The notes: generated from the letters alone by a model not told the origin. 64,000 bases of DNA from Streptomyces violaceoruber (GCF_033406955.1 NZ_CP137734.1:3596001-3660000), one strand, 5' to 3'; shown: positions 24,500-33,613, counted from the stretch's first letter. Numbers and translations are program-made.

Positions 24500-26380
24500 C
24501 TACGTCCTGGTCCAGCGCTGGGAGTCGGAGCCGGTGCACGTCGTGGTCGTCAGGCCGATCATGGACGCGCGGCGGTTGAGGTCGAGGCAGCCACCGGTGT
24601 TGAGGTTCCTGAGCGAACCGCTCGCCCCCTCCTGCCACTCTCCGCCGAACGAGCCGCAGGTGTCCTTGACGAGCCAGGCGTTCGCGCTCCTGGAGTGGAT
24701 GCACTGGGCCGTGCCCACGTTGAGGATCCTGAAGGCCCCGCCCGAGGTGCTCTGGAAGCGGAAGACGGCGACGTCGCCCGAGCAGGCGCCGTCGTCGACG
24801 GGGGTGCCCACGTACATGCACTTCCCGCTCGATCCGTTCTTCAGCATGAAGCTGTCCGACGCGGACCCGCCGCCCTCCGAGCCGGCCCCGGTGTCCCCGT
24901 CCGCCCCTGACCCGCTTCCGGAGCCGGCGGACGTGCCCGAGTCGGACGTGCCCCCCGCGCCGGACGACCCTCCTCCGCCGGAGGAGCCCCCCGAGCCGGA
25001 GGCGCCGGAATCCGAGCCGCCGCCGGACGCACCCTGCGCGGCGGCGGCCGCGTCCCCGCTCCCGCCTCCGCCGGGCGCGCCGCCGTCGCCGTCCTGGCCC
25101 TGCTTCCGGTCCTTGTCCTTGTCCTTGTCCTGACCGTCCTTCTTCCCGCCGTCCGGGCTGGGGGAGGCGGAGGCGCTCGGGCCGGTGGCGGAGGCGGCGG
25201 GGCCTGGGGCTGCCGTGGCGGTGGCCGCGGGCGGCGCGGCCGCGTTCCCGTCCTGGTCCGCGTCGTTCATCGCGTACGGCAGCAGCGTGAAGCCGAGCGT
25301 CGCCCCGGTCACGGTGACCGGGATCACGAACGCCAGCACCTTCGTGCGGCGTCGCCGTTCGCGCTTCTCCGGCCGTCCGCCCGTGACCACGGGGGCGGAG
25401 GCGGACGGCGGGGGCGGTGCCGGGGCGTCCGGCCCGGACGGCGGGTGCACGGGCTCCTGGGCGGCGAAGGCCGCCCGCTCGGACAGCCGCTCGGTGATGT
25501 CCTGCGGCCACGGCGCGGCCGCCGACGGGCCGTGCGCCGCGGCGCGTTCGACGAGTTCGGCGGCGGTGGGCCGGCCCTCGTGGTCCTTGTCCAGGCAGGA
25601 CGCGACCACGTCGGCGAGCTCGGGGTCCAGGTCCCGCAGCGGCTGGAGGTCGGGCTCCTCGTGCACGATGCGGTAGAGCACGGCGTGCCCGGACTCGTCG
25701 CCGAAGGGCGGGCGGCCGGACGCCGCGTACGCGATCACCGAGCCCAGCGCGAAGACGTCGACGACGCCGCTGGACGCCCGCTTCCCGGAGGCCTGCTCGG
25801 GCGACATGTAGGCGGGCGTGCCCACCACCATGCCGGTCCTGGTCAACTGGCTCTGGTCGGCGGCCCGGGCGACGCCGAAGTCGATGAGGGTGAGTCCGTC
25901 GAGGGTCAGCATGACGTTGGACGGCTTCAGGTCCCGGTGGACCATGTCCAGCGCGTGCACCGCCGCCAGCCCGGTGGCGGCCTCCCGCAGGACGAGCCAC
26001 AGCGCCTCGGCGGGCAGGGGCCCGTGCAGGTCGACGGCCTCGCGCAGGGTGAGGCCGGGCACGTAGGCGGTGGCGAACCAGGGCGGCCGGGCCTCCCGGT
26101 CCCCGGCGAGCAGTGGCGCGGTCGCCTCCTCGGGCAGCCGGGCGAGATTGTCCAGCTCGTGCCCGAAGCGGCGCAGGAAGTCCTTGTCCTCCCCGGCGAC
26201 CGACGGCAGCACCTGTTTGACGGCCGCGTACCGGCCCTCGTGGACGCCGAGGTAGACGCGGCCCATGCCGCCGGCCCCGAGCCGGCCCAGCAGCGGGATC
26301 GGTCCGATCCGGCGCGGGTCGTCGTCCTCCAACGGCTCGGCACCACTGCCCGTGAGGCCGGATCCGGCTTCCCCGCTCAA
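24500..26380 (-). CDS. Transmembrane Ser/Thr kinase with C-terminal ricin-type lectin domain
   Basis: A receptor kinase of about 626 residues. The kinase shows LGRLGAGGMGRVYLG, AAVKQVL, HRDLKPSNVML, DFGVARA and GTPAYMSPEQ. One membrane helix follows (VLAFVIPVTVTGATLGFTLL), then a long Ser/Gly/Lys/Asp low-complexity spacer, and an outer domain of about 125 residues with repeated Cys, ILNVGTAQCIH and a final SDSQRWTRT that fits a ricin B-type beta-trefoil. The start is uncertain: TTG 26380 follows GGGGAGA, while a GTG 51 bp upstream lacks a site. It is a clear paralog of the kinase at 31745-33613. Confidence 0.88.
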   Translation of the reverse strand: MSGEAGSGLTGSGAEPLEDDDPRRIGPIPLLGRLGAGGMGRVYLGVHEGRYAAVKQVLPSVAGEDKDFLRRFGHELDNLARLPEEATAPLLAGDREARPPWFATAYVPGLTLREAVDLHGPLPAEALWLVLREAATGLAAVHALDMVHRDLKPSNVMLTLDGLTLIDFGVARAADQSQLTRTGMVVGTPAYMSPEQASGKRASSGVVDVFALGSVIAYAASGRPPFGDESGHAVLYRIVHEEPDLQPLRDLDPELADVVASCLDKDHEGRPTAAELVERAAAHGPSAAAPWPQDITERLSERAAFAAQEPVHPPSGPDAPAPPPPSASAPVVTGGRPEKRERRRRTKVLAFVIPVTVTGATLGFTLLPYAMNDADQDGNAAAPPAATATAAPGPAASATGPSASASPSPDGGKKDGQDKDKDKDRKQGQDGDGGAPGGGGSGDAAAAAQGASGGGSDSGASGSGGSSGGGGSSGAGGTSDSGTSAGSGSGSGADGDTGAGSEGGGSASDSFMLKNGSSGKCMYVGTPVDDGACSGDVAVFRFQSTSGGAFRILNVGTAQCIHSRSANAWLVKDTCGSFGGEWQEGASGSLRNLNTGGCLDLNRRASMIGLTTTTCTGSDSQRWTRT

Positions 26381-26498
26381 CTCTCTCCCCGTTCGCCGGC
26401 GCCGCGTGCTCCGTGCGGGTGCCGCGGCCACTGCTGGAAGCTACATCTTTAGCACGAGCGCCCCAACTGCTGTCCTGCGGAACGCTGATGAGTTGCCG

Positions 26499-28277
26499 TC
26501 AGCCGAGTTGCGCGAGCTGCGCGACCCGCGCCGGACCGAGTGCCCGGTCGAAGGCCCGTACGTCGCGGATGGCGCCGGGGAAGAAGTCCCGGGGCTGCCC
26601 GTCGAAGGAGGCCCGGCCGATCATGAAGGCGCCGGTGGCGGGCGCGGGGCCGGTGTCCTCGACGACCGCCTCCTGGACGCCGTTGACGTACAGGTGCAGC
26701 TTGCGGGCCGGGCCGTCGCAGACGCCGGTCAGGTGGGTCCAGACGTGCGCGGCGGGAGCGGTCCGGCCGACGGCGCGCAGACCGGGCCGGGCGAAGGCCC
26801 AGCCCTGGTCCTCGCTGGAGTACTGGAGATAGAAGCCGCTGGCGTCGGCGCTGTCCTGGCTGACGGCGGTGGCGAAGACGCCCGGCACGGCGGAGAGGCG
26901 GACCCAGGCGGCGACGGTGAAACTGCGGCCCGCGCCGGTCTGGAGCACCGGTCCGGCGGTCACGATCTGGCTGCCGGTCCCGTCGAAGGCGGCGCCTTCC
27001 CCGGCGCCCTGCCAGGCGACGCCGGTCACGGTGCCGTCGTGGCCGCCCGCGGTGTCCCGCGCGACCTGGCCGGAGGCCTCGTCGAGGGGCCAGAGTCCGA
27101 CCGGGCCCGGGGGCGGGGAGGGCGCGGACGAGGGCGACGGCGCGGGCGCGGAACCCTCCGCCGGGTCTGGGTCCGCCGGGCGGTTGAGCCAGAACCCGGT
27201 CCCCACGCCGAGGGCGGCGAGCGCGCCGGCGCCGGAGAACAGGAAGGCCCGTCGGCTCCGGCGGCCGCCGTCCCCGGTCGCCGTCGGGCGTACGTCCGCC
27301 GGTGCGGGCGCCGGCGGGTACACCTGCGCAGGTGCGGTGTCGACGCGGGTGTGCTGATGCGCCGGGGGTGCCGCGACCGGCGGGACGATCCGGGTGGGCA
27401 CGGCGTCCGCGCGGGTCGGGCGGGCGGCCGGCGTCCACTGCTGGGCGTGCGGCAGGGCGGTCGCGCTCTCGCCGCCCAGCGGGCCGATGCGGGCGAGGAT
27501 CTCGCGCGGGGCCGGGCGGCGGGCCGGGTCCTTGGCGAGGCAGTCGGCGATCAGGGAGCGCAGGGCCGGGTCGGCGACGGCGGCGACGTCCGGCGCGTTG
27601 TGCACGACGCGGTAGAGCAGCGCGGGTGTCGGCCCGGCGCCGAACGGGTTGGTGCCGGTCGCCGCGAAGGCCAGCACCGCGCCGAGGCAGAACACGTCGC
27701 TGGCCCAGGTGACCTCGTCCCCGTTGACCTGCTCCGGGGACATGAAGCCCGGGGAGCCCGCCATGTGCCCGCTGCCGGTGAGGGAGTCGGCGTCGACGCT
27801 GCGGACGATGCCGAAGTCGATGACGCGCGGCCCGTCCTCGGCGAGCAGCACGTTGGAGGGCTTGAGGTCGCGGTGGACGAGGTGCGCGGCGTGGATCGAC
27901 ACGAGCGCCTCGGCGAGCCCCGCGGCCAGCGTGAGCACCGCCTGCGGGTCGAACGGACCCCGCTCGGCCACCGCCTGCTCCAGCGACGGCCCGGCGATGT
28001 AGCTGGTGACCAGCCAGGGCAGCGGCGCGTCCGGGTCCGCGTCGACGACGGGGGCGGTGAAGGCGCCGCTGACCATCCTGGCCGCCTGGACCTCGCGCCG
28101 GAAGCGGTCGCGGAACTCGGGTCGGCGCAGCAGCTCGGCGTGCACCACCTTGACGGCGACGAGCCGCCCGCCCGGGGACCGGCCGAGGAAGACCCGGCCC
28201 ATGCCGCCCGCACCCAGCCGGCCCAGCAGCCGGTACTCCCCGACGGAGCGCGGGTCGTCCGGCTCCAGCGCTGACAC
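26499..28277 (-). CDS. Transmembrane Ser/Thr kinase with C-terminal LamG-like domain
   Basis: A 592-residue kinase starting at GTG 28277 after GGGAGGGA. Catalytic elements are LGRLGAGGMGRVFLG, VAVKVVH, HRDLKPSNVLL, DFGIVRS and GSPGFMSPEQ. A hydrophobic helix (AFLFSGAGALAALGVGTGFWL) and a Pro/Ser-rich spacer lead to an outer concanavalin/LamG-like jellyroll of about 195 residues, with GLWPLDEASGQVARD, FTVAAWVRLS, WTHLTGVCDG and LYVNG segments. LamG folds usually bind glycans or proteins, so this may be a cell-wall or glycan sensor. A longer upstream open frame passes through the VOC and WYL genes and is not coding. Confidence 0.9.
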   Translation of the reverse strand: MSALEPDDPRSVGEYRLLGRLGAGGMGRVFLGRSPGGRLVAVKVVHAELLRRPEFRDRFRREVQAARMVSGAFTAPVVDADPDAPLPWLVTSYIAGPSLEQAVAERGPFDPQAVLTLAAGLAEALVSIHAAHLVHRDLKPSNVLLAEDGPRVIDFGIVRSVDADSLTGSGHMAGSPGFMSPEQVNGDEVTWASDVFCLGAVLAFAATGTNPFGAGPTPALLYRVVHNAPDVAAVADPALRSLIADCLAKDPARRPAPREILARIGPLGGESATALPHAQQWTPAARPTRADAVPTRIVPPVAAPPAHQHTRVDTAPAQVYPPAPAPADVRPTATGDGGRRSRRAFLFSGAGALAALGVGTGFWLNRPADPDPAEGSAPAPSPSSAPSPPPGPVGLWPLDEASGQVARDTAGGHDGTVTGVAWQGAGEGAAFDGTGSQIVTAGPVLQTGAGRSFTVAAWVRLSAVPGVFATAVSQDSADASGFYLQYSSEDQGWAFARPGLRAVGRTAPAAHVWTHLTGVCDGPARKLHLYVNGVQEAVVEDTGPAPATGAFMIGRASFDGQPRDFFPGAIRDVRAFDRALGPARVAQLAQLG

Positions 28278-28336
28278 AGATCCCTCCCGGCGTGCGGTTC
28301 CTCGCCCCTGCGGGCGGGTCCAGCATAGGGGGGCCG

Positions 28337-28744
28337 TCAGCGGGCGACGCCGGCGAACTTCTCGACGGCGGCCGGGGTGACCGGGGTGAAGAAGTTGACC
28401 AGGTTGCCGTCGGGGTCGCGGAAGAGGAGCGCCCGGTTGCCCCAGGGCATGGTGGTGGGTTCCCTGACGAACTCGTCCACGAAGCCGGTCAGGTTCCGGT
28501 GCACGGCGTCCACGTCGTCGACGAGGAACTCGACGATCACGCTGCGGTTGTCGGCCGGGCGGGCGGAGCCGGGGGCGAAGAGCGGCACGGTGCGGGTGCT
28601 GCCGATCGCGAGCGTCCCGGACGGGGTGCGCAGTTCCGCGAAGTCCTCGGTGGCCCAGGTCGCGCGCAGGCCGGTGGCGCGCTCGTAGAAGCCGACGAGA
28701 CGGGCGACGTCGTCCGTGATGACGCGGAGCGAGACGAGGTTCAT
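28337..28744 (-). CDS. VOC (glyoxalase/bleomycin-resistance fold) protein
   Basis: A 135-residue single VOC module with the paired beta-alpha-beta-beta-beta repeats: SLRVITDDVARLVGFYERATG at the start and ALLFRDPDGNLVNFFTP near the end. Members bind metals and act as dioxygenases, isomerases or drug-binding proteins. The substrate here is unknown. The start follows AGGAGG. It is divergent from a WYL regulator 94 bp away with a palindrome between them, so it is probably that regulator's target. Confidence 0.85.
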   Translation of the reverse strand: MNLVSLRVITDDVARLVGFYERATGLRATWATEDFAELRTPSGTLAIGSTRTVPLFAPGSARPADNRSVIVEFLVDDVDAVHRNLTGFVDEFVREPTTMPWGNRALLFRDPDGNLVNFFTPVTPAAVEKFAGVAR

Positions 28745-28794
28745 GGGGTGCCTCCTGGGGCCGATCAGTGTCTACGGCTCCCACGCTAGGACCA

Positions 28795-28819
28795 ATACCG
28801 GTCACAATCCGGCCGGTAT
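28795..28819. promoter_or_regulatory. Inverted repeat between the VOC and WYL-regulator genes
   Basis: ATACCGG (28795-28801) and CCGGTAT (28813-28819) are perfect 7-bp arms with an 11-nt spacer. The repeat ends 20 bp upstream of the WYL start. It is a candidate operator for the adjacent regulator. Confidence 0.5.
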
Positions 28820-28838
28820 CGGCGGCAGACTTGAAGGC

Positions 28839-29864
28839 ATGTCGCGTCCCGTCTCCCGTGTGCTGACCCTGCTCGAACTGCTCCAGGCGGGCGGTGTGCG
28901 GTCCGTGGCCGAACTGGCCGAGCGGCTCGGTGTCGCCGAGCGCACGGTGCGCCGGTACGTCGACCACCTCGTCGACCTCGACGTCCCGGTGGAGTCGGTG
29001 CGCGGCCGCTACGGCGGCTACCGGCTGGCCCCCGGCCACCGCATGCCCCCGCTGATGCTGACCGACGACGAGGCGCTGGCCGTACTGCTGAGCCTGGTCG
29101 CAGGCCGGCGGACGGGGATCACGGCGGCGGCGGGCACGGCGGGCGAGACGGCGGCGGCGAAGGTCCGGCGGGTGCTGCCGGAGCGGCTGCGCCACCGCCT
29201 GGACGCGGTGCTCGACTCGCTCACGTTCACGAGCGCCCCGGCCGGGGCGGCCGAGTCCACCGCGTCCGCGGCTCCGGAGGCGGCCGTTCTGCTCCCGGTC
29301 GCCGACGCCGTGCGCCATCACCGGCCGCTGGCGATCCGCTACACCGGCGGGAGCGGTGAACGCACCCTGTACCCGTACGGGCTCGTCGCGCACGCCGGCC
29401 GGTGGTACGTGACGGGCAGGGACCTCTCGGTCGGGGCGGACCGGACCTTCCGCCTCGACCGCGTCCACCGCGCACGGGTCCTGCCCGGCACCTTCGAACC
29501 GCCGCCCGGGCCCGGTCCGGCGGAGCGGGTGCTGACCGCCCTGGCCACCGCGCCCTACCGGCACGAGGTCACGGTGCGGGTCCGGGGGACGGCCGAGGAG
29601 ATCCGCGCCCGGCTGCCGGGCAGCGTGGCGGTGGTGGCCGAGGAGACGGGCGGGGACGGCGCCTCCGGGAGCGGGGGGCCGGACGCCGGGCCCTGGTGCC
29701 GCGTGGAGATCCGGGCCGAGCGGCTCGACTGGCTGCCGGGCCTCCTCGCGTCGCTGGACCGCCCGTTCGTCGTCGAGCGGCCGGACGAGCTGCGCGGCCT
29801 CGTCGCGGACCTCGCGGGCCGGCTCATGGACGCGGCCCGGGGCACACCGCCGCCGCACGACTGA
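28839..29864 (+). CDS. YafY/PafC-type transcriptional regulator with WYL domain
   Basis: A 341-residue regulator. The N-terminal winged helix reads SRVLTLLELLQAGGVRSVAELAERLGVAERTVRRYVDHL in part. A WYL domain follows, with the sensor region RPLAIRYTGGSGERTLYPYGLVAHAGRWYVTGRD in pieces, and a C-terminal WCX extension. ATG 28839 gives the standard N-terminus. WYL regulators sense nucleic acids or small ligands. The divergent VOC gene and the intervening repeat imply local control. Confidence 0.9.
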   Translation: MSRPVSRVLTLLELLQAGGVRSVAELAERLGVAERTVRRYVDHLVDLDVPVESVRGRYGGYRLAPGHRMPPLMLTDDEALAVLLSLVAGRRTGITAAAGTAGETAAAKVRRVLPERLRHRLDAVLDSLTFTSAPAGAAESTASAAPEAAVLLPVADAVRHHRPLAIRYTGGSGERTLYPYGLVAHAGRWYVTGRDLSVGADRTFRLDRVHRARVLPGTFEPPPGPGPAERVLTALATAPYRHEVTVRVRGTAEEIRARLPGSVAVVAEETGGDGASGSGGPDAGPWCRVEIRAERLDWLPGLLASLDRPFVVERPDELRGLVADLAGRLMDAARGTPPPHD

Positions 29865-29878
29865 CGGCGGCCGCCGGG

Positions 29879-30241
29879 TCACGGCCGGGCCGCGGCGAGC
29901 CAGACCGTGACGGCGGCGGTGGCCAGGAGGGTGAGGTTGAGGGCGACCTGCCGGTCCCCGAGACGCAGGTGGACCCCGGTGGCGCCGATCTGCAGGACCA
30001 CGAACCCGGCCGCCGCGGCCGGGGCCAGCCAGGGCGCGACGCCGGTCAGCGGCGGGAGGACCAGCCCGGCCGCGCCGAGCACCTCGACCACGCCGATGGC
30101 GCGGACGGCGGGCATCGGCGTGCTGTCCACCCAGGCCATCATCGGCCGGAGCGCGTCCCGGCTGCGCACCGCCTTCACCGCGCCCCCGTAGAGGTAGAAG
30201 GCGGCGAGGAGTCCGGCGACGATCCAGTACGCGACGTTCAC
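29879..30241 (-). CDS. DoxX-family membrane protein
   Basis: A 120-residue protein with four hydrophobic helices (WIVAGLLAAFYLYGGAVKAV, AIGVVEVLGAAGLVLPPL, WLAPAAAAGFVVLQIGA and LTLLATAAVTVWLA) in the DoxX-like arrangement. The GTG start overlaps the cupin stop by four bases (GTGA), so the pair is coupled. Function is unknown; DoxX-like proteins often accompany redox or stress genes. Confidence 0.8.
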   Translation of the reverse strand: MNVAYWIVAGLLAAFYLYGGAVKAVRSRDALRPMMAWVDSTPMPAVRAIGVVEVLGAAGLVLPPLTGVAPWLAPAAAAGFVVLQIGATGVHLRLGDRQVALNLTLLATAAVTVWLAAARP

Positions 30242-30789
30242 GACCGGGTCCCCCGGGGCCCGGCGGAGCCGGTGGCGGGCTCGGTCGCGTAGCGGCTCAT
30301 CGTCTTGCGGCTCTCCTCCGGAGTCGGGGTGCGGCCGCCGGCGTACAGCTCCTCCAGGTCGCGGAAGTACTGGACGTACAGGTCCGGGGTGAAGGTGCTG
30401 AGCATGCGGGCCGGTTCGCCGGTGGTGTTGGCGAAGGTGTGCGGCGCGCCGGGCGGGACCATCACGAGCGTGCCCGCCGTCGCGTCGATGTCCTCGTCCC
30501 CCACGGTGAACCGCACCGTGCCGGAGATGACGTAGAAGCCCTCGTCGTGCCGGGCGTGACGGTGCTGGGGCGGTCCGGGGGTGTGCGGGGCGAGTACGGA
30601 CTCGGCCATGCCGAGGCGGTGGCCGGTGTGGCTGCCGTCCTCCAGGACGCGCATGCGGGTGGTGCCGAGGAGGATCGTCTCGCCGTCTCCGGGACCGACC
30701 ACCGACACGGCGGGGTCCGCGCCCGCCTCGGCGTGCTCGGCGTGCTCGCCGTGCTCGGCGTTCTTGCTGTTTCTCGGTTCGTCGCTCAT
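30238..30789 (-). CDS. Cupin-domain protein
   Basis: A 183-residue single cupin. Motif 1 is PPQHRHARHDEGFYVISG, with three His and one Glu for metal, and motif 2 is VPPGAPHTFANT. The N-terminus (after ATG 30789) has a His/Glu-rich run, EHGEHAEHAEAG, encoded by a repetitive CTCGGCGTG stretch. It forms a coupled pair with the DoxX gene and diverges from a LysR regulator, probably its controller. Enzymatic or binding role is open. Confidence 0.82.
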   Translation of the reverse strand: MSDEPRNSKNAEHGEHAEHAEAGADPAVSVVGPGDGETILLGTTRMRVLEDGSHTGHRLGMAESVLAPHTPGPPQHRHARHDEGFYVISGTVRFTVGDEDIDATAGTLVMVPPGAPHTFANTTGEPARMLSTFTPDLYVQYFRDLEELYAGGRTPTPEESRKTMSRYATEPATGSAGPRGTRS

Positions 30790-30843
30790 GCCCCGATTCC
30801 ACCGCCGGGGCATCGGGAGCGTCCAAGACCCGTTCCGCACACT

Positions 30844-30862
30844 CGATACCGCGCGGGTATCG
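30844..30862. promoter_or_regulatory. LysR-type ATAC-N7-GTAT palindrome in the cupin/LysR intergenic region
   Basis: CGATACC (30844-30850) and GGTATCG (30856-30862) flank a 5-nt core. The ATAC-N7-GTAT core is the classic LysR-type operator form. It overlaps a TATCGT -10-like box for the LysR gene, as expected for autorepression, and lies 55 bp from the cupin start. Confidence 0.6.
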
Positions 30863-30869
30863 TCGCAGG

Positions 30870-31748
30870 ATGGACCGGGTGAACCGGATGGACCGGCTCG
30901 AACTGCGGACGCTGCGCTACTTCGCGGCGGTCGCGGAGGAACTCCACTTCGGCCGGGCGGCCGTCCGGCTGCACATGAGCCAGCCGCCGCTGAGCCGGGC
31001 GATCAGGGCACTGGAGGCGGACCTCGGCGCCACGCTGTTCCACCGCACCTCCGCGGGCGTCACCCTCACCGGGGCCGGTGCGGTGCTGCTCGACGAGGCG
31101 CGCGCCCTGCTCGACCGGGCCGCACGGGTACCCGCTCGCGTGGCGGCCGCGGCCGGTGCCGCGACCCTCACCGTCGGCATCCTCGGCGACAGCACCGACC
31201 CGGACGTGGTCCGCCTGGCCGACGCCTACCGCCGGCACCACCCGCACGTCGAGGTCACCGTCCGCGAGACCGACCTGACCGACCCCACCTGCGGGCTGCA
31301 CGCCGGTCTGGTCGACGTGGCCCTCACCCGCGGCCCCTTCGACCCGACCGGCCTGGCCACGCGGGCGTTGCGCGCCGACCCGGTGGGTGCCCTGCTGCGC
31401 GCCGACGACCCGCTGGCCGGCCGGGCGAGCCTGACACCGGCCGAGCTGGCCGACCGCCGCTGGTTCCGCTTCCCGGAGGGCACGGACCCGCTGTGGCAGG
31501 CGTACTGGAACGGCGGGGAGCCGCGGCCCGGGCCGGTGGTGCGCACCGTGCGGGAGTGTCAGCAGGTCGTGCTGTGGAACGGCACGGTCGGCATGACCCT
31601 CGCCGACCACGTGCCCGCCGACGGCCTCACCGTGGTCCCGCTGACGGGCCTGCCGCCGAGCCCCGTGGTGGTGGCCTGGCCCCGGACCGACCCAAACCCG
31701 CTCATCCGCTCGTTCGTCCGGCTCGCGGTCGCGGTGTACGCCCCCTAG
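30870..31748 (+). CDS. LysR-family transcriptional regulator
   Basis: A 292-residue LTTR: winged helix near residues 7-65 (LELRTLRYFAAVAEELHFGRAAVRLHMSQPPLSRAI in pieces) and a periplasmic-binding-type effector domain (TLTVGILGDSTDPDVV onward). TATCGT stands 6 nt before ATG 30870, suggesting a leaderless start inside the operator. It is divergent from the cupin-DoxX pair. Its stop shares CTAG with the convergent kinase stop. Confidence 0.9.
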   Translation: MDRVNRMDRLELRTLRYFAAVAEELHFGRAAVRLHMSQPPLSRAIRALEADLGATLFHRTSAGVTLTGAGAVLLDEARALLDRAARVPARVAAAAGAATLTVGILGDSTDPDVVRLADAYRRHHPHVEVTVRETDLTDPTCGLHAGLVDVALTRGPFDPTGLATRALRADPVGALLRADDPLAGRASLTPAELADRRWFRFPEGTDPLWQAYWNGGEPRPGPVVRTVRECQQVVLWNGTVGMTLADHVPADGLTVVPLTGLPPSPVVVAWPRTDPNPLIRSFVRLAVAVYAP

Positions 31749-33613
31749 CTCCGCGTCCAGCGTTGGGCCGCGGATTGGTCGCAGGCCTCGTTGCGCACGC
31801 CGGTTCCGCTCATCGCGCTGACGGTGACGCAGCCGCCGGTCGCGGCGTTCTTGAGGGTGCCGCCGGACCCCACCCGCCACTCCTGCCCGGTGGTACGGCC
31901 GCAGGGGAACGAGAAGACCGGGTGCCCGATCGCCGCGGTGTAGATGCACCGGCCCGAGAGCCCGTTGATGATCCACACGGTGCCGTCCGGCCTGCTCCGG
32001 AAGGTCCAGGTGGCCGCGTCGCCCGTGCAGTCGCCGTCGTACGGGGCGTCGGCGTGGGCGGTGGTCAGGCACCGACCGTTCTTGGCGTTCTTGAGCGTGA
32101 AGACACCTGATCCGGACGCGCCACCGTCTCCGGAGCCGGAACCAGAGCCAGAGCCGGAGTCAGCACCGGACCCGGACCCGGAGTCGGAACCGGAGCCATC
32201 GCCGCTGCCCGCGCCGGAGCCAGCGCCGGCGCCTCCGTCACCGGCGGAACCGGAGCCCGACCCGGAACCCGACCCGGCCCCGCCGGCATCCGCATCCCCT
32301 TGCGAACCGCCCGCGGCCCCGCCCCCGCCGTCCGCGTCGCCCCGTCGGTCGCCCTGCTCCCCGGGCGATCGGGAGGGTGACGCGGACCGGTCCTGGTCCG
32401 GCGTCGCCGTCCGCGAGGCCTTCCCGGGCCCGGCCGGGGACGCCGCGGGCGCGCTCGACACCGGCGCGGACGACGACGGCGACGCGTCCGCACGGTCACC
32501 GGGGGCGAAGGTGTAGGGCAGGAGTTGCACGGCGAGGGTCGCCCCGGCGGCCACCACGACCGGGACGACGGCGAAGAGAACGCGGTGCCGGCGCCGACGG
32601 TCGGACCGACCCGGATCCCGCCGCCCGAGGACGGCGGACCCGGGACCGGGACCGCGCTCGGGTTCAGGTTCGGGTTCGGGGAGGTCCGCCCGCTCCGGCA
32701 GCTTCGTGACGAAGGCCGCCCGTTCGGTCAGCCGCTCGGTGAGGGCCTCCGGCCACAGCGGCGGCTCGTACGGTCCGTGCCGTTCGGCGGTCTCGAGCAG
32801 TTCGGCGGCGGTGGGCCGCCCCTCGTGGTCCTTGTCCAGGCAGGACGCGACCACGTCGGCCAACTCCGGGTCCAGCTCCCGCAGCGGCCCGAGGTCGGGC
32901 TCCTCGTGCACGATGCGGTACAGCACCGCGTGCCCCGACTCGTCACCGAAGGGCGGCCGCCCCGAGGCCGCGTACGCCAGCACCGAACCCAGCGCGAAGA
33001 CGTCCACGGCTCCACTGGACGCCCGTCCCCCGGAGGCCTGCTCCGGCGACATGTAGGCGGGCGTGCCCACCACCATGCCCGTCCTCGTCAGCCGGCTCTG
33101 CTCCGCGGCCCGGGCGACCCCGAAGTCGATGAGGGTCAGACCCTCCAGCGTCAGCATCACGTTGGACGGCTTCAGATCGCGGTGCACCATGTCCAGCGCG
33201 TGCACCGCCGCCAGCCCCTTGGCGGCCTCCCGCAGCAGCAGCCACAGCGCACCGGCGGGCAGCGGGCCGCCGTGGACCTCCAGCGCCTCGGTCAGGGTGA
33301 GGCCGGGCACGTAGGCGGTGGCGAACCAGGGCGGCCGGGCCTCCCGGTCCCCGGCGAGCAGCGGCGCGGTCGCCTCCCCGGGTAAGCGGGCGAGGTTGTC
33401 CAGCTCGTGCCCGAAGCGGCGCAGGAAGTCCTCGTCCTCGGCGACGACCGAGGGCAGGAGCTGCTTGACGGCCGCGTACCGGCCCTCGTGGACGCCGAGA
33501 TACACGCGGCCCATGCCGCCGGAGCCGAGGCGTCCGATCAGCGGGATCGGCCCGATCCACCGCGGGTCCCCGTCCCTCAGCGGCTCCGCACCGCTGCCGT
33601 CCAGCTCCAACAC
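31745..33613 (-). CDS. Transmembrane Ser/Thr kinase with C-terminal ricin-type lectin domain (second copy)
   Basis: A kinase of about 622 residues, closely matching the one at 24500-26380 in its kinase domain (LGRLGSGGMGRVYLG, AAVKQLL, HRDLKPSNVML, DFGVARA, GTPAYMSPEQ). One membrane helix (VLFAVVPVVVAAGATLAVQLLPY) leads to an unusually long Gly/Ser/Asp/Ala repeat spacer and an outer beta-trefoil-like domain with FTLKNAKNGRCLT, VWIINGLSGRCIY and a final SAAQRWTRS. GTG 33613 follows GGGGGGAC. The spacer has many near-identical GSGSGS units, a likely site of length variation. Confidence 0.88.
   Translation of the reverse strand: MLELDGSGAEPLRDGDPRWIGPIPLIGRLGSGGMGRVYLGVHEGRYAAVKQLLPSVVAEDEDFLRRFGHELDNLARLPGEATAPLLAGDREARPPWFATAYVPGLTLTEALEVHGGPLPAGALWLLLREAAKGLAAVHALDMVHRDLKPSNVMLTLEGLTLIDFGVARAAEQSRLTRTGMVVGTPAYMSPEQASGGRASSGAVDVFALGSVLAYAASGRPPFGDESGHAVLYRIVHEEPDLGPLRELDPELADVVASCLDKDHEGRPTAAELLETAERHGPYEPPLWPEALTERLTERAAFVTKLPERADLPEPEPEPERGPGPGSAVLGRRDPGRSDRRRRHRVLFAVVPVVVAAGATLAVQLLPYTFAPGDRADASPSSSAPVSSAPAASPAGPGKASRTATPDQDRSASPSRSPGEQGDRRGDADGGGGAAGGSQGDADAGGAGSGSGSGSGSAGDGGAGAGSGAGSGDGSGSDSGSGSGADSGSGSGSGSGDGGASGSGVFTLKNAKNGRCLTTAHADAPYDGDCTGDAATWTFRSRPDGTVWIINGLSGRCIYTAAIGHPVFSFPCGRTTGQEWRVGSGGTLKNAATGGCVTVSAMSGTGVRNEACDQSAAQRWTRS

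Noticed and set aside
28278..29882. Extension of the LamG kinase to about 1127 residues
   Set aside because: It crosses the VOC and WYL genes in another frame; GTG 28277 has a ribosome site and gives the normal kinase N-terminus.
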